A DNA stretch of 41,062 nucleotides, from contig DATLVC010000061.1 of NCBI GenBank assembly GCA_035577685.1, forward strand, positions 1-41,062, in the 5' to 3' direction. This document shows positions 15,472 to 24,071 of this stretch, in pieces (the stretch's first letter is position 1; each line of letters begins with the position of its first letter). A program made the translations under genes and the position numbers. Source of the stretch: CAIYRG01 sp035577685 (GTDB lineage Bacteria > Pseudomonadota > Alphaproteobacteria > Micropepsales > Micropepsaceae). Below the pieces are notes generated by a model, which was given only the letters and a program-made list of their open reading frames with translations, had not been told where the DNA came from and did no database searches.

Positions 15472-16539
15472 ATGACCGCTGGCCGCGACCCGCTCACCTA
15501 CAAGGATTCAGGCGTCGATATCGATGCCGGCGATGCATTGGTGGATCGCATCGCCCCGGCAGCAAAAGCCACGGCGCGGCGCGGCACGGATGCGGCCCTC
15601 GGCGGCTTCGGCGGGCTGTTCGATCTGAAAGCGGCGGGGTTCAAGGACCCGCTGCTGGTCGCCTCCACAGATGGCGTCGGGACCAAGCTCAAGCTCGCCA
15701 TCGACGCGAAACGCTTCGACACGATCGGCCAGGATCTGGTCGCGATGTGCGTCAACGACATCGTGGTGCAGGGCGCCGAGCCGCTTTTCTTCCTCGACTA
15801 TTATGCGAGCAGCCGGCTCGATGTGGATGAAGCCGCGATCGTGATCGGCGGCATCGCGCGGGCCTGCAAGGAATCGGGTTGCGCCCTGATCGGCGGCGAG
15901 ACGGCCGAAATGCCGGGGCTTTACGCCAAGGGCGATTTCGATCTCGCCGGATTCGCGGTCGGCGCGGTCGAGCGCGGCGCGGTTTTGCCCAAGCTGAAGA
16001 CGATGCGCGAAGGCGACGTGCTGATCGGGGTCGCATCGTCGGGCGTGCATTCGAACGGCTATTCGCTGGTCCGCAAAATCGTCGAGCGGACAGGGCTCAA
16101 TCTGGATGCGCCGGCGCCCTTCGCGGACGGAATAAGTTTGGGCGAGGCATTGCTGATTCCCACGCGGCTTTACGTGAAGAGCGCGCTGGCAGCGATTGCG
16201 CGAGGCGGCGTGAAGGGGCTCGCGCATATCACAGGCAGCGGTATTACCGGCAATCTGCCGCGTGTGCTGCCGGCCGGGCTCGATGCCGAATTGGATTTGA
16301 CCGCCTGGACGATGCCGCCCGTTTTCGGCTGGCTGGCGCGCGAAGCAGGTTTGCCGGGCAACGAAATGCTGGGCACCTTCAATTGCGGTCTGGGCCTGAT
16401 CGTGGTCGCGGAAAAGGGAAGCGCTGCGGGCGTGATAGCCGCATTTGAGGCTGCCGGCGAGCGCGCGTTTCGTGTTGGCGCACTCGTTCCCGCGAGCGGC
16501 GCCCAGCCTGAAGTCCGCTACCGCGGAAGCCTGCTCTGA
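15472..16539 (+). CDS. purM: Phosphoribosylformylglycinamidine cyclo-ligase
   Basis: PurM closes the imidazole ring of aminoimidazole ribonucleotide in purine synthesis, using ATP. The 355-residue protein has the family start YKDSGVDIDAGDALVDRI, the ATP-binding block ASTDGVGTKLKLAID near residue 63, MCVNDIVVQGAEPLFFLDYY, and GGETAEMPGLYAKGDFDLAG near residue 142. The C-terminal domain contains GLAHITGSGITGNLPRVLP. The length is typical. The stop codon overlaps the purN start by one base (TGATG), giving a coupled purM-purN operon. Confidence 0.97.
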   Translation: MTAGRDPLTYKDSGVDIDAGDALVDRIAPAAKATARRGTDAALGGFGGLFDLKAAGFKDPLLVASTDGVGTKLKLAIDAKRFDTIGQDLVAMCVNDIVVQGAEPLFFLDYYASSRLDVDEAAIVIGGIARACKESGCALIGGETAEMPGLYAKGDFDLAGFAVGAVERGAVLPKLKTMREGDVLIGVASSGVHSNGYSLVRKIVERTGLNLDAPAPFADGISLGEALLIPTRLYVKSALAAIARGGVKGLAHITGSGITGNLPRVLPAGLDAELDLTAWTMPPVFGWLAREAGLPGNEMLGTFNCGLGLIVVAEKGSAAGVIAAFEAAGERAFRVGALVPASGAQPEVRYRGSLL

Positions 16540-17159
16540 TGACTGCGCCCCGGCTGAAAGTCGCTGTGCTCATTTCCGGGCGCGGCAGCAATTTGAAGGC
16601 GCTGATCGAAGCGTGTGCGGATCCCGGCTACCCGGCGCAAATCATGCTGGTGATTTCCAATGCCGCGGATGCGGGCGGCCTGGTTTTTGCGAAAGACGCC
16701 GGCATTCCGACGGCGATTGTGGAGCACAAGCATTTCCCTTCGCGCGACGCCTTCGATGTGGCGATGCAGACGCATTTGGATCAAGCGGGTGCCGAACTGA
16801 TCTGCCTCGCGGGCTTCATGCGCATATTAAGTGACGGTTTCGTGCGCCACTGGGAAGGGCGGATGATCAACATCCATCCCTCGCTGCTGCCGGCCTTCAA
16901 GGGTACGTGCGTGCATGAGCGGGCCATCGCGGCGGGCGTGCGCATCTCCGGCTGCACGGTCCATTATGTGGTTCCCGAATTGGATTCGGGACCGGCCATC
17001 GCGCAAGCCGCCGTTCCGGTGAATCCCGATGACACACCTGACACGCTGGCCGCACGCGTCCTCAAAGAGGAGCATCGTCTTTATCCCGAAGCGCTGAAAC
17101 TGGTGGCGGAAGGAAAAGTGCGACTCCAGGACGGACGCGCGCAATTCGCCCCGTTCTAG
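16539..17159 (+). CDS. purN: Phosphoribosylglycinamide formyltransferase
   Basis: PurN transfers a formyl group from 10-formyl-THF to glycinamide ribonucleotide, the third step of purine synthesis. The 206-residue protein has the phosphate-binding VLISGRGSNLKALIEAC at the start, CLAGFMRILSDGFV, the active-site MINIHPSLLPAFKG with the catalytic Asn-His pair, and a late Asp in PELDSGPAIAQAAVPVNPDD. All catalytic residues appear intact. It shares one base with the purM stop codon and converges on ndk, with 31 bp between. Confidence 0.97.
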   Translation: MTAPRLKVAVLISGRGSNLKALIEACADPGYPAQIMLVISNAADAGGLVFAKDAGIPTAIVEHKHFPSRDAFDVAMQTHLDQAGAELICLAGFMRILSDGFVRHWEGRMINIHPSLLPAFKGTCVHERAIAAGVRISGCTVHYVVPELDSGPAIAQAAVPVNPDDTPDTLAARVLKEEHRLYPEALKLVAEGKVRLQDGRAQFAPF

Positions 17160-17190
17160 AAACGCGCCTTGGCGGATACCCGGCCTCGTA

Positions 17191-17613
17191 TCAGCCGGTG
17201 ATTTCGAGATCGCTGAAGAAGAAGCGGATCTCATTGGCCGCCGTCTCCGGCGCGTCGGAGCCGTGCACCGAATTGGCCTCGATGTTCTCGGCGAAATCCT
17301 TGCGGATGGTTCCCGGCGCCGCCTTGGTGGGATCGGTGGCCCCCATCACTTCGCGGTTCTTCAGGACGGCGCCTTCGCCCTCCAGCACCTGGACCACGAC
17401 CGGGCCCGAGGTCATGAAGGTGACCAGCCCGTTGAAGAACGGCCGCGCCTTGTGCACGGCGTAAAACGCCTCGGCCGCATCACGCGAAAGCCGCATCCGC
17501 TTCTGGGCTACGACCCGAAGGCCGGCCTTCTCGAACCGGTCGACGATGGCACCGGTAAGGTTGCGCCGTGTTGCATCCGGCTTGATGATGGAAAGCGTGC
17601 GCTCGACGGCCAT
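17191..17613 (-). CDS. ndk: Nucleoside-diphosphate kinase
   Basis: Ndk balances nucleoside triphosphate pools by phosphate transfer through a phospho-histidine. The 140-residue protein has TLSIIKPDATRRNLTGAIVD, the middle MTSGPVVVQVLEGEGAV, and the active-site block NSVHGSD with His117. The length matches bacterial enzymes. The start has an AGGAG seven bases upstream. It is divergent from the binding-protein-like gene at 17736 and convergent with purN. Confidence 0.98.
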   Translation of the reverse strand: MAVERTLSIIKPDATRRNLTGAIVDRFEKAGLRVVAQKRMRLSRDAAEAFYAVHKARPFFNGLVTFMTSGPVVVQVLEGEGAVLKNREVMGATDPTKAAPGTIRKDFAENIEANSVHGSDAPETAANEIRFFFSDLEITG

Positions 17614-17735
17614 GACCCACTCCTGTTGAATTGCGCGCCTTATAGCGGCGGGGTCGCGCGGACCGCAAGCTTTGCGTCGCGCGGCGCTTTTGCCTATGAC
17701 CGGGGAGCCGAAAGCAGCTTCAAAGGTTCACCCCA

Positions 17736-18716
17736 ATGTCACAACTCAACCTTTCCGTCGCCATCGGGGACTATGACCGCAACCGGCCGCTGATCGATGG
17801 GGCCGTCCGAATCGACGGCGTCGATCCCGTATTCATGAAGCTGGTGCCGGAGGAGATATTCTTCCGCGCCTTCCGGACCCAGGATTTCGATATTTGCGAG
17901 CTGTCGCTGTCGAGCTTCACGCTGAAGACAGCGCTGGGCCAATGCCCCTATGTCGGCATTCCGGCCTTCGTGTCGCGCTGTTTCCGTCACACGTCGATTT
18001 TCGTGCGCACCGACCGCATCAAAAAGCCGGAGGATTTGAAGGGCAAGCGCGTCGGCGTGCCGGAATGGCAGCTGACCGCGAATGTCTGGGCACGTGCCAT
18101 CCTGGAAGATGATTTCGGCATCAAACCGTCCGATATGAAATGGGTCCGCGGAGGGATTTCGGATGCGGCGCGGCCCGAGAAGATTACGGTCAATCTTCCA
18201 CCCGACATCCATATCGAAGACGCGCCCGAGGGCACGACCATTTCCGAACTTCTGTTGAAGGGTGAGATCGACGGCTTCATCGCGCCGCGCGCCCCGGCGG
18301 TGACCGCACCGAACATAGGCTGGCTGTTCCCCGATCCCATGGCGGCGGGAAAGGATTATTACAGGCGCACCGGAATTTTCCCGATCATGCATCTGATCGG
18401 CGTGCGGCGCACCCTGGTGGAGAAACATCCCTGGCTGCCGGCCGCGGTGCTTAAGGCGTTTGAGCAGTCGAAGAAAATGGCGCTGGAACAATTGAGCGAC
18501 GTTGCCGCAACCAAGGTGACGCTGCCCTTCGTGGAAGAGCAGTTGGCAGCGGCCCGCGCGCTGATGGGCGAGGATTTCTGGCCCTACGGAGTCGAACCGA
18601 ACCGCAAAGCGCTGGAGGCATTCCTCAAGCATCACCACAGCCAGGGAATTTCGCCGCGGGTGGTGAAGGTGGAAGAGTTGTTCCACCCCGCAACGCTCGA
18701 GTCGTTCAAGATATAG
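17736..18716 (+). CDS. 4,5-dihydroxyphthalate decarboxylase-like protein
   Basis: This 326-residue protein resembles the group annotated as 4,5-dihydroxyphthalate decarboxylase or ABC substrate-binding protein. Its opening LSVAIGDYDRNRPLIDG is typical, followed by FDICELSLSSFTLKTALG, FVRTDRIKKPEDLKGKRVGV and PEWQLTANVWARAILEDDFG. The fold is that of type 2 periplasmic binding proteins. There is no signal peptide, so it is probably cytoplasmic, and no transporter or aromatic-degradation gene is adjacent. Phthalate decarboxylation is therefore not supported by context. It is followed after 18 bp by an ABC-F gene on the same strand. Confidence 0.75.
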   Translation: MSQLNLSVAIGDYDRNRPLIDGAVRIDGVDPVFMKLVPEEIFFRAFRTQDFDICELSLSSFTLKTALGQCPYVGIPAFVSRCFRHTSIFVRTDRIKKPEDLKGKRVGVPEWQLTANVWARAILEDDFGIKPSDMKWVRGGISDAARPEKITVNLPPDIHIEDAPEGTTISELLLKGEIDGFIAPRAPAVTAPNIGWLFPDPMAAGKDYYRRTGIFPIMHLIGVRRTLVEKHPWLPAAVLKAFEQSKKMALEQLSDVAATKVTLPFVEEQLAAARALMGEDFWPYGVEPNRKALEAFLKHHHSQGISPRVVKVEELFHPATLESFKI

Positions 18717-18734
18717 AGCCCGCGGTCACGCCTG

Positions 18735-20621
18735 ATGCTCATCATCGACAATGTCACGGTGCGGATCGGCGGCCGCATCATCCTGGACGGCGCGAGCGCG
18801 GCGATTTCCGACGGCCGCAAGGTCGGGTTGATCGGGCGCAATGGCGCAGGCAAAACGACACTGCTGAAGCTGATCCTGGGACAGCGCGAAAGCGAGACCG
18901 GCGGCATCGAAATCAGCAAGAGCTGGCGCGTCGGTGCGGTGGCGCAGGAAGCGCCCGCAGGACCGCAGACCTTGATCGAAACGGTGCTGGCTGCGGATTC
19001 CGAACGCACGGAATTGCTCGCCGCCGTCGAAAAACAAGACGATCCGCTGAAGCTTGGCGAAGTCCATGCGCGGCTGGACGAGATCGGTGCTTACGCCGCG
19101 CCTGCGCGTGCGGCACGGATTCTCGCCGGACTCGGCTTTCCCGAAAGTCAGCAGCACCGGCCCTGTTCGGAATTCTCCGGCGGCTGGCGGATGCGCGTGG
19201 CGTTGGCGGCCATCCTCTTCGCCGCGCCCGATCTGTTGCTGCTGGACGAGCCCACCAACTATCTCGACCTCGAAGGCGCGCTGTGGCTGGAAGATTATCT
19301 CAAACGTTATCGCGGCACGATCGTGCTGGTCAGCCACGACCGCGATCTTCTGAACCGCGCGGTCGATTCCATCCTGCATCTCGAACATGGCAAGCTCACG
19401 CTCTACAGCGGCAATTATGATCGCTTCGTGGAAGCGCGCGAGCAGAAGCGCGCGCTGGACGCCGCGGCGCGTGCGCAACAGGAGGCCGAGCGCAAGCGCA
19501 TCCAGGCTTTCATCGACCGTTTCCGCGCCAAGGCGTCGAAAGCAAGCCAGGCGCAGAGCCGCATGAAATGGCTGGAGAAGATGAAGCCGGTGACTTTGGT
19601 GGTGTCGGACCGGCTCGCCGCCATCACGCTGCCGCAGCCCGAAGCCGTGGCCCCGCCGCTGATTGCGCTCGACCGCGTGTCGGTCGGTTATGCACCGGGC
19701 AAGCCGGTGCTGTCGCATCTCTCGCTGCGGATCGATTCCGATGACCGCATTGCGCTTCTCGGGCAGAACGGCAACGGCAAATCCACGCTGGCGAAACTGA
19801 TGGCGGGACGGCTGAAACCCCTGAGCGGGGAGTTCACCCGTGCCCGCAAACTGGTCACCGGCTATTTCGCGCAGCATCAATTGGACGAATTGGATGCGAC
19901 TAAGACGGCGCTGGAGACCCTATGGGCCCACCGGCCGCTGTTCGACGAAACCACCGCACGCACACGGCTCGGCGGCTTCGGCTTTTCCGGCGAGAAGGCC
20001 GATACGCCGATTACCTCGCTTTCAGGTGGCGAGCGCGCGCGTCTGCTGCTCGCCATTGCGACGCTGGAAAAGCCCAACCTGCTCATTCTCGACGAGCCCA
20101 CCAACCATCTCGACATCGACGCGCGCGAAGAATTGCTGACCGCGCTCAATGAATATGAAGGGGCGGTTGTGCTCATCAGCCATGACCGCCGCCTGATCGA
20201 AGCCTGCGCGGACCGGCTGCTGCTCGTGGCCGAGGGGCGGGTAACGCACTTCGAAGGCGACATGGAGGATTACAAACGCCTGGTGCTGTCGGCGCGGGGC
20301 GGCGCAAACGATTCACCAGTGCGCGAGAGCAAAACCCAATCCAAGGCCGACCAGCGGCGCGAAGCGGCCGACCGGCGCATTGCGCTGAAGCCGCTGAAGG
20401 ATGCGATGGACAAATGGGAGCGCGAAGTGGCGCGGCTGCATGGCGAGATCGAGAAATGCGATGCCGAACTCGCATCCCCCGGCCTGTTCGCGAAAGACCC
20501 GGCGAAAGGCGAGAAACTCTCCAAAGCGCGCGCTGAAGCCGCACGCAAACTCGAAGCCGCCGAGGGCTCTTGGATCGAAGCCGCGGAAACCTACGAAGCC
20601 GCTCAGGCGCAGACGCCCTGA
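18735..20621 (+). CDS. ABC-F family ATPase
   Basis: ABC-F proteins are soluble twin ATPases that bind ribosomes and relieve stalled or antibiotic-blocked translation. In this 628-residue protein the first domain has Walker A GRNGAGKTT (about residue 35), signature EFSGGWRMRVALA and Walker B LLLLDEPTNYLD. The charged linker (REQKRALDAAARAQQEAERK) joins it to the second domain, which has Walker A GQNGNGKST, signature SLSGGERARLLLA and LLILDEPTNHLD. A C-terminal coiled coil runs from about residue 535 to the end. No transmembrane segments are present. By architecture it is close to the Uup/YheS group; the exact subgroup is not clear. Its last 19 bp overlap the end of the rhomboid gene on the opposite strand. 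Confidence 0.95.
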   Translation: MLIIDNVTVRIGGRIILDGASAAISDGRKVGLIGRNGAGKTTLLKLILGQRESETGGIEISKSWRVGAVAQEAPAGPQTLIETVLAADSERTELLAAVEKQDDPLKLGEVHARLDEIGAYAAPARAARILAGLGFPESQQHRPCSEFSGGWRMRVALAAILFAAPDLLLLDEPTNYLDLEGALWLEDYLKRYRGTIVLVSHDRDLLNRAVDSILHLEHGKLTLYSGNYDRFVEAREQKRALDAAARAQQEAERKRIQAFIDRFRAKASKASQAQSRMKWLEKMKPVTLVVSDRLAAITLPQPEAVAPPLIALDRVSVGYAPGKPVLSHLSLRIDSDDRIALLGQNGNGKSTLAKLMAGRLKPLSGEFTRARKLVTGYFAQHQLDELDATKTALETLWAHRPLFDETTARTRLGGFGFSGEKADTPITSLSGGERARLLLAIATLEKPNLLILDEPTNHLDIDAREELLTALNEYEGAVVLISHDRRLIEACADRLLLVAEGRVTHFEGDMEDYKRLVLSARGGANDSPVRESKTQSKADQRREAADRRIALKPLKDAMDKWEREVARLHGEIEKCDAELASPGLFAKDPAKGEKLSKARAEAARKLEAAEGSWIEAAETYEAAQAQTP

Positions 20622-21838
20622 TCCTTCAACATGTGGCGCATGGGTAGGAATTCCAACGGAAGCTCACCTTGGCACACCGGCTCTGCGACGGTTCTTGCTT
20701 CTGCCTTTCGATGCTCAATGACGAGCACGACCGCAAGCACGAGATCGAGCGACTTTTCGACTTGCGGCGGCAATTCACGACTCAGCACATCGCGCTCCGC
20801 GAGGCCGAGGCGAAGCTGGTGCTCGGCATCGGACGGATTTCTGTGCTGCAGAAAATAGATCGCCCGCACGAGATGAGCGCGCGGGTCGTGGGGAAAGCGA
20901 TCCACCAACTGGGCGGAGCGCGCGATACCGTCATCCTCGCTTTGGGGAAGTTCGCTTTGCGGAATGAGGACCGCTCCCCGCGCCACATAAAGCGATTGAT
21001 AATCGGAATAATGCGCGGCAATCAGAGCGAAGGACAGCGCCGCGGCGAGCGTGCCGGCGATGGCAATGCCCCCCGCCAAACGCTCGAAGGCAGGCCGCGG
21101 CGAGATTTCGGGCCAGGTTTCGCTCAAGGCAAATCCCATGAGCGCGCCCGCGATTGCCCCGCCGATATGGGCGCCATAATCCACCTGCGTTCCTCCGGCA
21201 GCGGTACTCAACGGCAAAAGGGCGGGCAACAGCGACGGCACGAGAAAGCGCAGCGACACTTTGCGCATCTTGCGGCGCAGCTGCCCCGATTCGAAGGTGA
21301 AGCTGCAAACGAACGCCGCAGCCAACAAGCCCACGATTGCACCGGACGCGCCGACCGATATGATTTGCGAGGGGTTAAGGGCGAGCGAGCCCGCGGCTCC
21401 GCCCAATCCTGCGATGACGAACAGGGCCCCGAACCAGGGCGCGCCGACTAGCCGCTCCAGAATGAGCCCGGCGAACAGCAGCGCCAGCGCGTTTCCGAGA
21501 TAATGCGAGAGACTGCCGTGCAGCAGCGGCGCGGTGAAGACACGCCACCATTCGCCGGAGTCCAACACCAACGTCTCGTCCAACCCGCCGAACGCGGTGA
21601 TCGACGCGATATCGGGTGCGCTTCCATGTTCGAAACCGAATGCCACTTCGGCCCAATAAATGAGGCCGAGCCCGGCAATCAGTCCCAACGTCAGAACTGG
21701 CCAGCCGCTATTGCGCGGTGCCGCGACCGGCGCGGAGGGCGTTTCGGCTTCGCTGACCAGGAGAATATCCGGCGTGGGTAAAGCCACGGGCGCCGCGGCC
21801 ACGAGTCTACGCTTCCCAAATGCGGTCGCCGCCTGCAT
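20603..21838 (-). CDS. Rhomboid family intramembrane serine protease
   Basis: Rhomboids cleave membrane proteins within the bilayer using a Ser-His dyad. In this 411-residue protein an N-terminal cytoplasmic tail of about 45 residues leads into six or seven membrane segments. Motifs are in order: WWRVFTAPLLHGSLSHYLGN with His107, His112 and Asn116, the catalytic GASG (Ser165), and DYGAHIGGAIAGALMG with catalytic His224. After about residue 275 comes a soluble region of helical pairs (FPHDPRAHLVRAIYFLQHRN) that looks TPR-like and may hold partner proteins. Substrates are unknown. It converges on the ABC-F gene with a 19-bp overlap. Confidence 0.9.
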   Translation of the reverse strand: MQAATAFGKRRLVAAAPVALPTPDILLVSEAETPSAPVAAPRNSGWPVLTLGLIAGLGLIYWAEVAFGFEHGSAPDIASITAFGGLDETLVLDSGEWWRVFTAPLLHGSLSHYLGNALALLFAGLILERLVGAPWFGALFVIAGLGGAAGSLALNPSQIISVGASGAIVGLLAAAFVCSFTFESGQLRRKMRKVSLRFLVPSLLPALLPLSTAAGGTQVDYGAHIGGAIAGALMGFALSETWPEISPRPAFERLAGGIAIAGTLAAALSFALIAAHYSDYQSLYVARGAVLIPQSELPQSEDDGIARSAQLVDRFPHDPRAHLVRAIYFLQHRNPSDAEHQLRLGLAERDVLSRELPPQVEKSLDLVLAVVLVIEHRKAEARTVAEPVCQGELPLEFLPMRHMLKDQGVCA

Positions 21839-21952
21839 GCGTGCGCTCCCAACGCTGCAGACGGTTTAACGCAGAGGCGGCTTCTCAAGCGTGAATGGTC
21901 CCACGCCTTATGCGCGCGTGGTAAAAAAAGAGCTACCGAGCTTCGCAAACGC

Positions 21953-22417
21953 TCAGGCTTGCTTCTCCCATTTGCCGCTGGGACTCTCTTTCCAGTACGT
22001 GACGTCGTGGCCGGCCTCCTTGGCATTGCGCCATGCGGCACGGGCCGCGCTCAACGCCTCCGGATCGCGGCCATCGAACAGCAACACGATGCGCGTGAAT
22101 TCCCGGATCGACGGGGCCGCCCAATCCGAAGGCACCGCACCGCCGACGAGGAACAGCACCTGCGCGCCGTTGGGATTTTCCTCTTCCGTGGTGAGATAGA
22201 TGGGCTGGCGCGATTTGTGTCCTTCCGCCGCGGTGCCGTGCGGAAGGAAATTCTGCTCCGAATAGGTCCAGAGATGGGCGTCGAGAGCTTCCATGCGTTC
22301 GGCGGAACCCACGTGCAATACCGCCCGCCAATCGCGCTCGCGCGTGCGTTCGAGAAGGCCAGGCAGAACATCCTCCAGCGTATGGCGTTCGAGATGGTAG
22401 AAGAGCGTTTCGGACAT
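21953..22417 (-). CDS. holC: DNA polymerase III subunit chi
   Basis: Chi links the clamp loader to single-stranded DNA binding protein at the replication fork. The 154-residue protein has the family start ETLFYHLERHTLEDVLPGLL, then RAVLHVGSAERMEALDAHLW, the TYSEQNFLPHGTA segment and QPIYLTTEEENPNGAQVLFL. The length is normal. It lies 40 bp downstream of pepA on the same strand, the usual arrangement in proteobacteria. Confidence 0.95.
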   Translation of the reverse strand: MSETLFYHLERHTLEDVLPGLLERTRERDWRAVLHVGSAERMEALDAHLWTYSEQNFLPHGTAAEGHKSRQPIYLTTEEENPNGAQVLFLVGGAVPSDWAAPSIREFTRIVLLFDGRDPEALSAARAAWRNAKEAGHDVTYWKESPSGKWEKQA

Positions 22418-22457
22418 TCCTCACACCCGCGCCAACTTCCCCTCAAGGGGAGGCGAA

Positions 22458-23960
22458 TTAGTTTTCGTAATTGTCCGCCACCAGCCGGTTCAGCACGCGC
22501 ACACCCCAGCCGGTGCCCCAGGAGGGCGCCAGCGGCTTCTGTTCGCCATCCTGCCAGGCGACGCCCGCGATATCGAGATGGGCCCAGGGCACCTTGTTGA
22601 CGAAGCGCTGGAGAATCTGCGCCGCCGTGATCGAGCCCGCATTGGGCCCGCCGATATTCTTCATATCGGCGATCTTCGATTTCACCAGACGATCATAGCC
22701 ATCGCCCAGCGGCAGGCGCCACACCGGCTCGCCTTCGGCGAGACCAGCTTTGGTCAGCCGCTCCGACAACTCGTCATTGTTGCTGAAAAGTCCCGCATGT
22801 TCGGCGCCGAGCGCGACCAGAATCGCGCCCGTCAGCGTCGCGAGGTCGATCATGAAGCGCGGCTTGAAACGCGACTGCGCATACCACAGCACATCCGCCA
22901 GCACGAGCCGACCCTCGGCATCTGTGTTCAGGACCTCGATCGTCTGCCCTGACATCGTTTTGACGATATCGTTCGGGCGCTGCGCCTTGCCGTCGGGCAT
23001 GTTCTCGACAAGCCCGATGAGCCCCACCGCATCGACCTTCGCCTTGCGCTTGGCGAGGGCATGCATGAGTCCCACCACGGCAGCGGCTCCGCCCATGTCA
23101 CCCTTCATGCCCATCATGGAATTGGCAGGCTTTAGCGACAGGCCGCCCGAATCGAAGGACACGCCCTTGCCGATGAAGGCAAGAGGGGCTTTGTCCTTGC
23201 CGGTTCCTTTCGGAGCGCCGTTCCACTGCATCACCACCATGCGGGAATCGAAGGCGCTGCCCTGCCCCACACCCAGAAGCGCGTTCATGCCGAGCTTCTT
23301 CATCGCCGGCACGTCGAACACATCGATTTTAACGCCGAGCTTCTTCAACGCCCGCGTACGCGAGGCAAATTCATCCGGGTAAAGAATATTGGCCGGCTCG
23401 TTCACAAGATCGCGGGCGAGGAATATCCCCTCACCCACGGCGGCGAGACCGGCCCACGCCTTTTTTGCGGCCGCCGTTTCCGAGGTGAGTACGATTACTT
23501 TTTTGACGCTCGGCTTCTCGTCGTCCTTCACCTTGCGGTAGTGATCGAAGCGATAGCTGCGCAGGAAAGCGCCCAAAGCGAGGTGGGCGGCAAGTTCTCC
23601 CTCGTTGAGCTTGGCTTTCTTGGGAAGGTCGATAGCGAAGGTTAGGGTCTCCTCGCCCCCAGATAGGAGCCGCCCCAGGATTTCGGCCGCCAGACGCTCT
23701 GCCGCAGCCGGACCCAACGCATCCGGCTTGCCGAGGCCCGCCAGGACGATGCGCGACGCCTTCACGCCGGCAGGCGCGAGCAATTCCAGGCTTTGCCCGG
23801 TCCGGCCTTTGAAGCGGCTGACAGCCAGCGCGCGCTTGATCGCGCCGCCGGTTGCCTTGTCGGCGTGCACGGCGGCCTCCGTGAGCTCACCACCGTCGAG
23901 AACACCCACCACGAGTGCGCCAGGGCCGCTGGCGCCGGGCGTTGCAAAAGAAATGTCCAT
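22458..23960 (-). CDS. pepA: Leucyl aminopeptidase PepA
   Basis: PepA is a two-metal M17 aminopeptidase that removes N-terminal residues from peptides; in some bacteria it also binds DNA. The 500-residue protein has an N-terminal alpha/beta domain and a catalytic C-terminal domain. The metal-binding segments are PLAFIGKGVSFDSGGLSLKP, MKGDMGGAAAVVG and the M17 signature EVLNTDAEGRLVLADV. All metal and catalytic residues are present. The ATG at 23960 (MDISFA) is preferred; a TTG nine bases upstream is possible and closer to a GGAG. It is divergent from lptF across a 111-bp region rich in GATACC motifs. Confidence 0.96.
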   Translation of the reverse strand: MDISFATPGASGPGALVVGVLDGGELTEAAVHADKATGGAIKRALAVSRFKGRTGQSLELLAPAGVKASRIVLAGLGKPDALGPAAAERLAAEILGRLLSGGEETLTFAIDLPKKAKLNEGELAAHLALGAFLRSYRFDHYRKVKDDEKPSVKKVIVLTSETAAAKKAWAGLAAVGEGIFLARDLVNEPANILYPDEFASRTRALKKLGVKIDVFDVPAMKKLGMNALLGVGQGSAFDSRMVVMQWNGAPKGTGKDKAPLAFIGKGVSFDSGGLSLKPANSMMGMKGDMGGAAAVVGLMHALAKRKAKVDAVGLIGLVENMPDGKAQRPNDIVKTMSGQTIEVLNTDAEGRLVLADVLWYAQSRFKPRFMIDLATLTGAILVALGAEHAGLFSNNDELSERLTKAGLAEGEPVWRLPLGDGYDRLVKSKIADMKNIGGPNAGSITAAQILQRFVNKVPWAHLDIAGVAWQDGEQKPLAPSWGTGWGVRVLNRLVADNYEN

Positions 23961-23981
23961 GAACCGCAATACTCCAAGTCA

Positions 23982-24063
23982 GGTATCCAATGGCCAGATC
24001 AGATACCAGATACCACGGGTGCCGCGTAATTTTTCCGATACCTCTTCCCGGTTTTCTGGTACC
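23982..24063. promoter_or_regulatory. Cluster of GATACC motifs between pepA and lptF
   Basis: Within 82 bp the hexamer GATACC occurs at 24002-24007, 24009-24014 and 24037-24042. Its complement GGTATC is at 23982-23987, and the related GGTACC is at 24058-24063. CAGGTA near the left end and TACCTG at the right end form an outer inverted repeat. The region is the only space for the promoters of pepA and the lptFGD operon, so it may be an operator for a regulator shared by both. Confidence 0.35.
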
Positions 24064-24071
24064 TGAATCCC

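Noticed and set aside
21909..21934. Hairpin CACGC/GCGTG followed by seven A residues between holC and the rhomboid gene
   Set aside because: The A run follows the stem on the plus strand, so on the minus strand the T run precedes the stem. The orientation is wrong for an intrinsic terminator of holC.
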